From NCBI GenBank assembly GCA_963680875.1, contig OY804590.1, positions 18,288,886 to 18,352,885 on the forward strand: a stretch of 64,000 nt of DNA, written 5' to 3'. Position numbers and translations under genes: made by a program. This document shows, piece by piece, positions 43,715 to 54,855 of this stretch. This stretch comes from Bathymodiolus brooksi. Its lineage: Eukaryota; Mollusca; Bivalvia; Mytilida; Modiolidae. The notes under the pieces were generated by a model. The model was given only the letters and a program-made list of their open reading frames with translations. It had not been told where the DNA came from and searched no databases. Within the stretch, counting starts at the first letter, position 1, and every line of letters starts with the position of its first letter.

Positions 43715-45300
43715 CTATTTTTAGTCTGAAGAATAAAATGTATAGGATGCCATTGCTGTCAAGTTGAAGATGTATAAATGTTGTCTTATAATAGGTATGA
43801 CACAAGCTTTTTTAAAGCCATTAAGCTGAAATGAAAGTCAATCCATTGGAAAGAGTTTGAAAAAAGAAAGAAATTGGTGTTTAAATCATGTCAATATCTT
43901 GAGTGGTTCTAAAGTTATGACCAAAAATAGGCATCAAAATATGTACATTTGTATATTTTTTGGACCGATTTACCAAAATGGCCACCAAATTGTAACCACA
44001 AGTTCCCCACTATTGGCACTTAAGACAGGAATTTCATACCCCCTCCTTTTCTCAACAATTGAGAAAAAAAATTTTAATTGATTCTTCTTTCTTGTAATTT
44101 TACCGGTATTTCATGTTTCCTGCTTGTTATACAATTTTATATCAATCCAAGTGTATACCAATCTTAATTAGAATTGGATGTTTGTTGTATCTTTTTAAAT
44201 TTTTTCCATTGGCAATACACACATATCTAACAACATGCTGTTTGGGTTGTCATTCATCTATGACCATCCAATCATGTAAATCTATTTGACCAATCGAACA
44301 ACAGATCATGGCATGTTCTTGATTTTATTAACTAAAGATTTAGTAGCCTCATCACTGATTGATCGGTTGAAAGTATGAACCCATACTGGATGTACACATA
44401 ATTAAAGGCCATATGTCTCAGAAACTACAAATTTTATATCTGTATTATAATATATTAAGAAATTAAATGTAAAAACAGTGATGACTATCATAAAAACCAA
44501 AAATGTGTAGATCTGAAAAATAAACATCCAAAAGATTCATGAATTGTTGTTTTTGTTTTTTGACATACATATACTATCTAAACAACCCTGCATACCTTAG
44601 GGGCCAACTTCTGGGATTTTAACAGACTTATACATACCAGACTTTGGTTCACTGAAACCTTTTTTTTTTTAAATTAAGATCTTATTTGTAAATTATTGTT
44701 TATTCTTAGAAACCAATTTAAAAAAAAACATCAAATCTAATATTTCAAATTGACACTTGCACTCTGTTTTATTCTTTAGAGCTAATTTTAAAATTCCAAG
44801 CCAATCCAATAACTACAACATAAGAAAAGGTCCAGAAAACAAAATTTGAGACAACACCTGTTTGGCAGCAAACCGCCCACATGGCCTTCCTTGCAACTCC
44901 ACTGTTAATTTATTTTGCATATGAAACAATATTGATGAAGAATTTTTCTTTTTCCGATGTGAAAGAAATTGAAAAGTTTAGAAAACAATTTTTTTTTATC
45001 TGTTTGATTCTAAACCAATGTTGAATATTTTCTTCTCAAGAACCAATGTAATATTTGCTGCAAAGCATCATTATGACATGTAGATTTAGATTGTTCAAAA
45101 AACACCCCAGGATCTATGGTTGAAAGTTGAACATGGGGGAAATAAAAAAAACCAAAACTTTTCTTGTACCAGTAATTGAAAACAAATATGCACAAATAAA
45201 GACTACTATAACTAACTGGGTCTGTAAGGTCCCAGCCATTGAAGTCTAAAGTTTGTAATTGGCTGTATTAAAATAAATTTTGAAATAGAATTCCCAAGAA
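43715..45300. other. no gene; AT-rich intergenic or intronic DNA
   Basis: Contains aaaatggccaccaaattg (43975), which resembles dispersed repeats elsewhere, and nothing else I can support. Confidence 0.45.
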
Positions 45301-45309
45301 CTAGAAATG

Positions 45310-45505
45310 AACATGTGGAGCAGGAACTGCTTACCCTTCCGGAGCATCTGAGTTCACCCCCGGTTTTAAGTGGCGTTCTGTTACTCGATCTTTAGTTTTA
45401 TGTGTATGTATTGTTTTGTAGATTGTTGTGTCCTGTTGTCTATTTTTATTTGGCCGTTGTGTTGTCTGTCCTTCGATTTACTCTTTGGTTTCTTCAAATT
45501 CTTCT
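45310..45505. repeat. RT-element terminal repeat, solo copy (reverse)
   Basis: tggagcaggaactgcttacc + cttccggagcatctgagttc + acccccggttttaagtggcg, reverse of 32629-32850. Flanked by a degenerate direct duplication (45190-45300 and 45540-45660, both ending in ctagaaatga). Confidence 0.75.
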
Positions 45506-46119
45506 TGCAATTGTAGTTGGCATGAAATATCCTTGTGATATGTAGATACAAGCTTGCACAAATGAAGACCTCAGTCTGTGGGGTCTGAGCCTTTGGGGTC
45601 CATATATATAGGTTACATTAGAATAAATTTTAATATAGCATTCCCCAGATCTAGAAATGACATATAATTGTAAATGGAGATTCAATCTTATACAAAAGAA
45701 GGCACCATGGTCATTTTCTATTCAAATAAGATTAATTTTATCAAAACTGCATTTAAATGTTATATATAAATTTATTTATGGTATAGAAGGTCATTCAGTA
45801 ATGGTCAAGGGGAGATAACTCCATTCTACTTTCAAAAGATGGAAGATAAACATAGAATTTGTTGGACCATGCACATAATCACTTGATTCTCTTATGCAAT
45901 TCGTGCTCAGCCACTAAATTTATAAAGATACTTTGGGATAATTTTTTATCCTACAACCATCATACAAAGCACAACATCCATCAATGATTATGACATAAAT
46001 ATTATTTTGAAAATCTTCTGTAGCTGATTCAATTTAATCCAAACTGATGGTATGATAGTTCTTGGGCAGTCTTCTCTTAAAACTGAATGCACCAGCCCCT
46101 CCCCCCTCGATACAGACAT

Positions 46120-46280
46120 GAGGTAATCATAATTTGTAATCGTAATCAGTTGTAATCGATTACATTTTTTCATGTAATTGGATGTAATCTGCCATATTTT
46201 AAATTACATGTAATCGATTGCATTCATTTTGACCCTGTAATCATGATTACTTTCTGATTACATTTAGATTACTTTTCATC
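46120..46280. repeat. cluster of TAATC/GATTA motifs (taatcgattaca)
   Basis: gtaatcgattacat-type words in both orientations at least nine times in 160 bp (gtaatcgtaatcagttgtaa; tgtaatcgattgcattcat; gtaatcatgattactttctg). A degenerate tandem or palindromic repeat. Confidence 0.65.
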
Positions 46281-46908
46281 ATTTTGACTTATTTTGTCTT
46301 AACTGAAACATATCTCCTTAGATATTTAATGTATGATATGTAAATGAATTTTCTTCGTGAGGCTAATTTTTTTTTATTCTTGAATAATTTTATCAAACGT
46401 TCATATAATTTCCTAAATTTATGACATCAGCTTATTTGTGGCCAAAAAATTGTATCTAACACAAACATTTTGAAAATAATGTAACATTTTTGTTTCATAT
46501 TTGACAGAATTTGAACTTGTTTATCTTAAATGTTAAATTTTACTTTCTTAAACCAAACGTTGTTTTTTAATCATTAAACATTCATATAATCTTATGAAAC
46601 TTTTTAATGTTTCCTAGTTACATGTACAGTCAAACCTGTCTTATGTGGTCACCTCTATTAAGCAGTTGCCTGTATTAAAAGGTTATTTTTTAGCTCAACA
46701 TTTCGAAGAAAAAAAGTTGAGCTATTGTCGTCACTCCAGCGTCTGGGTCGGTTAAGTTTTTTGTCAAGAGTCCATTTCTCAAAAACTATCGAAGGTATCC
46801 ATTTGAAACTTGGAATACTTGTTCACTATCAAAAGAGGAACAAATTACAACAAGGCAGATGACCCTGTGATTTCTATATCCAGAGTTATCTGCCCTTGTT
46901 TTAACATA

Positions 46909-47947
46909 CAGACCCTGGATCGTTAAGTTAATAGATATTTCGTATCTTTTATGTTTGCATGTATCCTTCGTTCGTTTTCCGTTCGTTTGCGTTTCGTTCA
47001 TGTAATTGGTTCGTTCGTTTCGTGTTTCGTTCGTCAGTTTATGTACACATTCCAAATTTTTCCGAGTTAAAAACAAAATAAATTGTGCATTAACAATTCA
47101 TAAACACAATTAAAATATATACCCATTGGAAGCATTCAAATGGGCATAGCCACATATGTGCAAAGTTAGAGGGTGTGTGATGTTACCAGACTGGACTATT
47201 TTATTAATTGTTTTAAGGGAAAACATAATTAATAAATGCATTTTTTTCAATAATTTACTCTACGGACAAATAAACAAGAAATCATCTATATGTATGTAAA
47301 CAAATGCCCCTGGTGGTTTCACCTGGGAAATACATGCACTGCAGGTGTGAAATGTTAACTCTTAATTTCATTCTAATTAACAATTATACTATTTATGACC
47401 TTTTTAAGCCACACACCTCTCTGATAGCTTGACCGGGAAAATAACTGATACACCTATGTCTGGTTGTCAATACAGAATCCGAATAATTATGTAAATATAA
47501 ATTCTGAATAATTATATAATTATATAAATATAAAGTCATATTTGGAAGTTAAATATATGAGATTCAAAATTTGATCATATATATAATTATTAAACACATT
47601 GATAATATAAACTATTTAATATAAATTGTATTATCCTATTACTCTACTGACTAATTTATCATTTATATATCCATTTTGTATCAATTGCATATAAAATATA
47701 AGATTAGTTAATCACGTCAATTTGCACAAAAGCCATTCATATAATAACACGATACTATATTGTACTTCTGTAGAAACAGGATTGTTTATCATTGGATAAT
47801 ATATGGTTACATGTACGCTCCAATGATTCGTTTGTTCGTTTCGTGCATCGTGCATTTTTCGTATCGTTCGTGTGAAGCGTTTGTTCGTTTTTCGTTCGTT
47901 TCGTTTGCGTTTCGTGCGTATTGTAAACTTATACAATCCAGGATCTG
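46909..47947. mobile_element. 1039-bp TA-target element
   Basis: TA|cagaccctggatcgttaag ... caatccaggatctg|TA, imperfect inverted termini. TTCG-rich subterminal tracts (46968-47040, 47818-47920) also pair in reverse. Paralogous unit at 48285 (ttggcatagcacatagaaat) is the empty site. Fits Tc1/mariner-like target choice. Confidence 0.8.
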
Positions 47948-48436
47948 TAGTACATAGAAATTAGGGATATTTTTTTAGTATAATTGAAATTTCTCAATAA
48001 TCAAAGCTATTAACTTGAAACTCAATAAACTTGTAGAAAGTGTTGAACCCAATCTGTTGACAAGAGAAGACAACTCCATCCAGCATTTTATTTGAGTTAT
48101 TCCCCCTTTTTGACTTAGAATTTCTTAAAAAAATACAATTTCTCAATAATTATGATGGGCATTGAAATGAAACTCAACATACCTGTTCACTATCAAATGG
48201 GGAACCCATTACAACAAGGCAGGTGACCCTGTGATTTGTATATCCAGAGTTATCTTCCCTTGTTTTGGCATAGCACATAGAAATTTGGGATATTGTTTTA
48301 GTATAATTAAAATTTCTCAATAACTATCCAAGCTATTAACTTTTAACTCAATACACTTGTAAAAAGTGTTGACCCCGTTCTATTGACAAGAGAAGACGAC
48401 TCTATCCAGCCTTTTATTTGAGTTTTTTCCCTTTTT

Positions 48437-49253
48437 AGCTCACCTGGCCAAAGGCCATGTGAGCTTTTGCCAACACTTGGCGTCCGTCATACGTCATAAA
48501 CTTTCACATTTAAATCTTCTCCTCTGAAACCGCTGAACCAAATTTGGCAGGGATGGTCCCTGGGTGGGTCCCTTTCAAAATTGTGTCCGACAGCCCTGCC
48601 CTCCATTCAAGATGGCTGCTGTTACTAAAAATAGAAATTTCTCCAATTGTCCATTGCTGCTTTAGTACAAGCTCAAATGAGCTCAAATTTTAACTGCAGC
48701 TACATGACAAGGAGTAGTTTAACATATATTCTGGGTTTATTGGGGGAAATTTTTCTTTCAGCCGATTTATACCAATTATGCAAATTAGGCATATTTTGAT
48801 AAAAGATCAAATTTATATCTTCTCTGAAACCACTGAACCAAATCAAACCAAATTTGGCTGGGATAGTCCTTGGGTAGTCCCATTTCAAAATTGTGTCCGA
48901 CAGTCCCGCCCTTCATTCAAGATGGCTGCTGTTACTAAAAATAGAAATTTCTTTAGTTGTCCATTGCTGCTTTATTATAAATCAAAATGAACTCAAATTT
49001 TAACTGCAGCTACATGACAATGAGTAGTTTAACATATTTTCTAGGTTTTTCTGTGAGATTTTTTCAGCCAGTTTAATCCGTTTAAGAATATTATGAAATA
49101 AAAATCACATCAAAATCTTTTGCTCACAAATTTCAGTTGAAATGATCTTTGGGTGGCCCACTTTCAAAATTATGTATAACGCCCCCATTTTCTATCAACT
49201 TTAGATATCAAATTGAAAACCAGGTGAGCGATTACAGGCTCTTGGGAGCCTCT
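48437..49253. mobile_element. agctcacctgg-type element with internal duplication
   Basis: Ends agctcacctggcc and ccaggtgagc + gattacaggctcttgggagc. Internal direct repeat of ~300 bp (48510-48740 and 48810-49040; gtgtccgacag, cattcaagatggctgctgtt). Typical of a very abundant bivalve repeat. Confidence 0.75.
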
Positions 49254-49392
49254 AGATTACTTGCATTTTTTTCTAAAAATACAATTTTCTCAATCTAAAC
49301 CATGATAGGCATTAAAATGAAACCCAACATACCTGTTCACTATCAAAAGGGGGAACACATTACAGAAGGGTAACCCCCCACTCCCAACATAC

Positions 49393-49550
49393 TGCCCCCC
49401 CCCCCCCAATTTTTATTTTTATTTCATATGGACTACAATAGTGTTACAAGAAAAGATTATACCCCCACTCCCCCCCCCCAATTTTTATTTTTAAATTTTA
49501 TTTCATATGCACTAAAATAGTGTTACAAGAAAAGATTATACCCCTCTGAT
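49393..49550. repeat. poly-C plus 65-bp direct duplication
   Basis: ccccccccccccccc at 49386 and cccccccccc at 49470, each followed by aatttttatttttatttcat and agtgttacaagaaaagatta. Confidence 0.85.
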
Positions 49551-49649
49551 TATATTTACCAATCATGCAAACATATTTGCTTATATGACCATCATAGTTA
49601 GAAGTATGTATAACTTTGTAAATTGCTTGCAGTTTAATATCAGATACGA

Positions 49650-49900
49650 AAAAGTAGGTAGTTGGATTATCGAACAACTCGTACAAGCTTATCACCAATA
49701 CAGTGTGTGTTCTCACCCGTCTTTGTAAATTACAAAAAAGGGTGCACTCGACTCGCAGCCGCAAGTGATAAAGTTTACCAGTTGCTTGCCCATGGTCGGT
49801 GGTTCTCTCTGGGTACTCCGGCTTCTTCCACCACTAAAACTGGTCGCCATGATATAGCTGAAATCTTGCTGAAAGTGGCATTAAACACCAAAAATCAAAT
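49650..49900 (+). mobile_element. SINE family A copy, plus orientation
   Basis: aagcttatcaccaatacagt ... gtgcactcgactcgcag ... ggtcggtggttctctctggg ... gatatagctgaaatcttgct gaaagtggcattaaacacca. Head diverged. Confidence 0.75.
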
Positions 49901-50401
49901 TAATTTTTCCGGTCATAGAAAATTCCATATGAATTGAACCTCTTTTAGAAGGTCACCTAACTTATAAGGCCACTATTTCTTTGTCCCAAAGGTGACTCTT
50001 AATACAGGTTTGACTATGTTGAAAATATTATATCTGATCTGCATGCAAATTCAAAAATAATTTTCATACAAGTACATTGTATATACCAAATTTCAAATAT
50101 CAATTTCTATTCTGAATAGTAGTTGAAGCTAAAATCTATTTTTTCCCTTTAAGGCAGATTCAGTTTATTTTTTACCTCAACTGGCCAAAGGGCATGTGAG
50201 ATTTTGCCATCACTTGGGTGTCCGCCGTCTGTTAACTTTTTACATTTTTTTATTCTTGAATAATTTCATCAAATTTATGGCCAAAATATTATATCTTAAC
50301 ACAAAAATTTTGAAAATAATGGGTTTTTTTTGTTTCATTTTTGACAGAATTTGAACTTGGTTTTTTTTAATGGTAAAATATTGTAAATTTTACTTTCTTA
50401 A

Positions 50402-50885
50402 ATGGACAAAGTCTACGATTTTGTCAGATTTTTTAAATTGGAATTTTTTTCCCAAACTTGAACAGATGTGAGTAAAAATTCATCTAAAACAGCCAAAAAC
50501 ACCGAAAAGTGGTACATTTGTATTCAGGAAATATTTTGGGGGAACCGTGTGCGCAAGCAACTTTTGTCTTGGCTAATCTAATTCAAGACAACTCCCCCTC
50601 TGTATGATGAACTGCGCATGCATGTTGTTTACAAACTAAAATTGTTACAAAAAAAGCTAATAATTTGAGATATGTCTAATTTATCATTAAACATGTATGA
50701 ATTATACATTTTAGTCATCCATGTCTTTGTTTTGATAAATCTGGGTTAATGAGTCATGAAGTAATTAAACAAATTTCTGTTTATCTGAGATGGTTTAATT
50801 TGGTCATTTTATTGATTTATGATCTATCTCATTTTCAAGTTGTTGTCAAACTTTAAAATTATGAATAATCGTAGAAACTGTCACT
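50402..50885. mobile_element. 484-bp MITE with TTAA target, absent from unit A
   Basis: TTAA at 50398-50401 and 50886-50889; ends atggacaaagtctacgatt / aatcgtagaaactgtcact are imperfect inverted repeats. Empty site in unit A at 46548-46551 (ctttcttaaaccaaacg). Kolobok- or piggyBac-like. Confidence 0.78.
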
Positions 50886-51072
50886 TTAAATAAACGTTGT
50901 TTTTTAATCATTAAGCATTCATATAATCTTATGAAACTTTTTAATGTTTCCTAGTTACATGTCACCTGTCTTATGTGGTCACCTCTATTAAGCAGTTGCT
51001 TGTATTAAAAGGCTACTTTTTTCTTTTCTGGTCATAGAAAATTTCAAATGATCCTCTTTAGAAGGTCACTTG

Positions 51073-51912
51073 TCTTTTTATCTCAACTTGCCAAAGGCAA
51101 TGTGAGCTTTTGTCATCACTTGGCGTCCGTTGTCCATCGTCTGTTTCTGATTGGTCGATTTCTAAAAAATCTTCTCTGAAACCGCATGGCCAAATGAAAT
51201 GAAACTTGGTAGGAAGCATCTATGGAAGGTCCTCTATAAAGATTGCCCATTTCGTCCTGATTTTGTGAGTAAACATCGCCGCCACAGGCAATTCTTGTTT
51301 CTGATTGGTACATTTCTAAAAATCTTCTCCTCTGAAACCGCTTGGTCAAATGAATTGACACTTGGTAGGAAACATCTATGGAAGGTCCTCTATAGAGATT
51401 GCTCATTTCGTCCCGATCTGTAACAAATATGGCCACCACAGGTGATTTTTGCTTCCAATTGGTCAATTTCTGAAAAATCTTCTCCCTTGAAATCGCTTTG
51501 CCAAAGGAGCCGAATCTTGATAGGAAGCTTCAATGGAAGGTTTTCTATAAAGATTGCTCATTTCATCCGGATCCATTAACAAACATGGCCACTACAGGCA
51601 ATTATTGTTTCTGATTGGTCGATTTCTAAAAAAAAAATCTGAAATCGCATGGTTTAAAATGAACCGAAACTTAATAGGAAGCATCAAGGGAAAGTCCTCT
51701 ATAAGGATGGCTCATTTCATCCAGATCCCTTTACAAACATGGCCACTACAGGCAATTCTTGTTTCTGATTGGTCGATTTATAAAAAATCTTTTCTGAACC
51801 GCATGGCCAAATGAAACGAAACTTGGTAGGAAGCATCTATGGAAGGTTCTATATAAGGTTTCCTCAAAACGGAATGACAGGTGAACGAAACAGGCTCAGC
51901 ATACTGAGCCTG
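51073..51912. mobile_element. agctcacc-family element with five ~150-bp internal repeats
   Basis: Begins tatctcaacttgccaaaggc, ends gacaggtgaacgaaacaggc + tcagcatactgagcctgtag. Internal units carry accgcatggccaaatga, acttggtaggaagcatctat, ggaaggtcctctata, cattcg/catttcgtcc, atggccac.acaggcaatt. Inserted in unit B. Confidence 0.75.
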
Positions 51913-51954
51913 TAGTTTTATAAGGCCACTATTTTTTTGGGTCCCAAAGTTGAC

Positions 51955-52297
51955 AAGGGATATTAAAGCTGATTTTGGTAATTTTTTGTATCTCATGAAA
52001 ACTTGCAATTGGTTCAATAAATTATATTTATGAAACATTAACCCGGTTTTTATCAATGGAACTTTGTAAAAGTGACATAAATCGTTGATAATTCTGTCAT
52101 ATCTTGCAGTCTTTACAATAATTAAATTTTTGCTTTCTGGACAAAAATTCATTTCGACCCTTTTAAGTGATATTTTAACGATATTAGGGATTATATGGGC
52201 GTGCAAAGTATTTTTGGATTGTTTTTACAATTATTTAAAGAAACAACCTTCGTCACAAGTTGAAAAAATATATGTTAAAACGAGCTTTAATATTCCT
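51955..52297. mobile_element. ~340-bp TIR insertion in unit B
   Basis: gggatattaaagctgatttt and aaacgagctttaatattcct are inverted; unit A lacks the segment (ggtgactcttaatacaggtt). Exact edges uncertain. Confidence 0.6.
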
Positions 52298-52762
52298 TTA
52301 ATATAGGTTTGAAAATCTTATATCTGCATTCAAATTCCCTTTTATTTATTAAATAATTCTCATACAAGTACATTCATTGTACAGGTATATATCAAATTTC
52401 AAATATAAATTTCTATTCTGATTTGTAGTCAAACTGTGTTAAACCGCCAAGTATGGAAGTATGGACAGAGACATAATGTTTATAATGACCATTGGAAATA
52501 GAATGACAAATTTACCGATGGTGGTCGTTAACGGATAAAAAATTATAAATAAACAATGATAATTTATCATAACTTATAGAAACAATCTTTCATGATACAA
52601 ACATGACATACAAAAATCATCGTTTGTAAATAATATCTGCATGCATCGCACTATGTAATGTCGTTTGCGTGGAGTTCCCTGATCATCCTCAGAAATGGGG
52701 TTTTACTATAGTTGATGTTAAAATCTATTTATTCCCTTTAAGGCAGGTTCAGTTCGTTGTTT

Positions 52763-53068
52763 AGCTCACATGGTGTAATGGTTAGCGTGCTCGCTCGAGT
52801 GTGGTAGATCATGGGTTAATGAACACACTGCATTAAGGAATAAGAGCAAAGACTGGTTGGCTCGGAATCAGAATAATGTGTCAGAGTGGAGCGACATGTC
52901 TACCCACGGGCTGTTGTTTCAGTGAGCTAGCACTATAAAAATCCAACTCAACGTGTTGGTCTAGAGCAAAGCAGACCTCATCATCATGACATTGAAAATT
53001 AACTTGTTCTCGCTATAGCTGAAAAATTGCTGAATTGGTGTTAAGCAGTCACTCACTCACTCAAATAG
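52763..53068 (+). mobile_element. SINE family B, near full length
   Basis: tRNA-like head tggtgtaatggttagcgtgc (A-box), decayed B-box catgggttaatga, body cagtgagctagcactataaa, tail gctgaaaaattgctgaattg gtgttaagcagtcactcact. The (TCAC)n tail matches the copy at 9440. Confidence 0.8.
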
Positions 53069-53869
53069 ACTCATTTGTTTGGTTTAATGCATTGGCTCAA
53101 ATCTAATTTTTAATTGCCCACTTTTTTAATAGGAGTGGCCACTAGACAATTTTTCTCAAATCCCAGAATGAGCTCTGTTAGCAATATACAACATCAATTT
53201 TTAGAGACAAAAAATCATCTATCTGGTGAACAGATATCTATCGAAGACAATAAATTCTTGTTTTATTATGTGCCTAGGAAATTATTTAATTATGTATGGG
53301 TTAAACAAAGACTCTCCATGTTTTATGCACATTTAAAACCAAGGCAAAGCTGAGGTCTTTAAATGTTCATAATAAAGACATGGACAACTGTTGTTTGACC
53401 ATGTTAGAACATAAACACTTCTCTGAGAATGTTAGAGTACGTTGAAAGTCAATAACACTTAGATTTTTACTCTTAGAAATGTCTTAAATGTGTAGTAGTT
53501 AGACCAGCATTTTGACAAAAATTCCTAAAGTTTTTTTTCAATGCCCCCTCCCTAGAGTTTAAAAAGGACAAAGAAACAATTATATCATTACCCGTATATA
53601 AAGCATTTTATTTTCATTAAAACAAGATCTATCACTCCTCGCTCCCCCCACAAAATTTACAAGAAAATCATAATGACATTAGTCAATACTTTGCTCGTAT
53701 TGAGTGTGACAGCTGCCATTGTTTCGTGTTAAAAAAATCTGTGTCTGTCTCAGAAGTCATCAATTGTATGTTATTCTTATATGTAAATTTGATATATAAA
53801 CTTTTAAATGCAATATCCATTTAATCTTCACAGTTTGACAGTTTGCTTAACAATTAATTTTTTTTTCAG

Positions 53870-54410
53870 GGTGAAACCTGTCCGTGAGGGTGAAAGACGC
53901 TCGAGGCGTAAGTTGGGGCTAGCCCCAGAGTTTAAGGCCGAGGACCTTCCAGTTCGGACAAGGCGTCCCAGGGTTCTGGTACAAGCTCCCGAGCCTGTAC
54001 CAGTGGTACAGACACCCGTGTTTGTACCAGTGGTGCAGACCCCCGTGTTTGTACCAGTGGTGCAGACACCCGTGTTTGTACCAGTGGAGGCTACCCTCCC
54101 TGAACTACCACGGGATTTGCAGAATCCCGTGGTGGTTTCCCCTGTAGTCAGACTTTTTTCATTGTCTACACCAGCTGTTAATTCAGCAGATGTAGATGAT
54201 GAAACAATGGCTGCTATAGGCCAGGGGGTGGTAGCTGAAGCGCCCTGTGTCGCTTTGGAAGTGGTGGCAGCAGAGCAGGTTTTTGAGGCCATAGACGTCC
54301 CAGTTGTTCCTGTTGCCCCTGCTCCCCAGAGAGGTTGGACTCAGTGGTGTGTTAGGGCTGCTCTTGCTGTCGGCAATATGATTGTCAATGACGGGCATGC
54401 TTTCTTTTAA
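53870..54410 (+). CDS. terminal coding exon of unrecognised gene, with VPVVQTPVF repeats
   Basis: Acceptor ttttttttcag|G, then 179 codons to TAA at 54408-54410. Order: basic stretch VKPVREGERRSRRKLGLAPE; three 27-bp repeats encoding VPVVQTPVF (about 53998-54080); proline/valine-rich segment; acidic DVDDETMAAIGQG; alanine/valine-rich part; tail GWTQWCVRAALAVGNMIVND. GC content is clearly higher than the flanks and there are no stops, which supports real coding. Best upstream partner is 38037-38098 (15.8 kb intron). Function unknown; possibly lineage-restricted. Confidence 0.6.
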
Positions 54411-54735
54411 GGGACAAAATTTCTAAATTCAAAAAGGGGTTGCAATTTTGAAATCATTTTGGAAAGATCATGGTTCAGTCTGTTGTAGCAAAGATTTGGA
54501 ATTTCTAATCATTTTTATGTTTTTATAATGAAGGTTAAACAACCAAAAAAGGGGAGATAATTTATTTTTAAAAAATTGCTTCACAGAACTGATTTGATCC
54601 GATATTTATTTAAATTGTCAAAATTTTGTTTTATTTGTCTAAAAATCATATTGTCTGTTGGTGGTTAAAGTTGTGTTAAACTTCTGATCATGGTACATTA
54701 GGTCAAATGTCACACTGAGGAATTCCATTAGGTCA
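54411..54735. other. possible 3' UTR of the 54-kb exon
   Basis: AT-rich sequence after the TAA. No AATAAA close by; aataaa words first appear near 55636 and 55982, so the transcript end is unresolved. Confidence 0.35.
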
Positions 54736-54737
54736 AT

Positions 54738-54855
54738 TGGGTTTTGGTATGTAATGCCACTTTCAACAATATATCAATTATGGCAGTCAGTTATATTGGT
54801 GGAGGAAACCGATGTGTCCGCAGAAAACTACAGACACTTTATCACATAAAGCCAT
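54738..54855 (-). mobile_element. SINE family A fragment
   Basis: tatgtaatgccactttcaac aatatatcaattatggcagt ... ggaggaaaccgatgtgt. Confidence 0.65.

Larger units (their letters stand above)
46693..49905. mobile_element. agctcaac-type element with internal ~300-bp direct repeats
   Basis: Starts agctcaacatttcgaagaaa. Internal units share cttgttcactatcaaaagagg, ttacaacaaggcag, gaccctgtgattt...tatatccagagttatct and aattgaaatttctcaataa. Interrupted by a TA-target element (46909-47947) and an agctcacc element (48437-49253); its right part holds a poly-C duplication and a SINE. Confidence 0.65.
46627..50015. mobile_element. mariner-type MITE split by a 3.2 kb insertion
   Basis: Left half cagtcaaacctgtcttatgt to aaaaggtta (46627-46685); right half ggtcatagaaaattcc ... 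cttaatacaggtttgacta (49908-50015). The uninterrupted order is seen in unit B (50960-51065). Confidence 0.65.
46370..50190. repeat. segmental tandem duplication, unit A
   Basis: Shares, in order with unit B (50240-52765): ttttttattcttgaataatt, tgacagaatttgaacttg, aacgttgttttttaatcatt, ttaatgtttcctagttacat, the cagtcaaacctgtctta MITE halves, tacaagtacatt...tttcaaatat, and ttccctttaaggcag. Unit A is interrupted by a large agctcaac-type insertion (46693-49905). Confidence 0.82.
50240..52765. repeat. segmental tandem duplication, unit B
   Basis: Collinear with unit A, with its own insertions at 50402-50885, 51073-51912, about 51955-52297 and about 52437-52700. Confidence 0.82.

Noticed and set aside
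52763..52830. Functional tRNA gene (tggtgtaatggttagcgtgc)
   Set aside because: A-box fits but the B-box is decayed and the sequence continues into a SINE body and (TCAC)n tail.
53114..53353. 79-codon frame just upstream of the 54-kb exon as an extra exon
   Set aside because: A ttttttaatag acceptor-like site exists, but no donor in a phase that matches the 53870 exon was convincing and the protein has no recognisable content.
54183..54398. Minus-strand frames opposite the 54-kb exon (54183-54398 and 53828-54292)
   Set aside because: They are shadows of the plus-strand coding exon, which has the splice acceptor and better composition.
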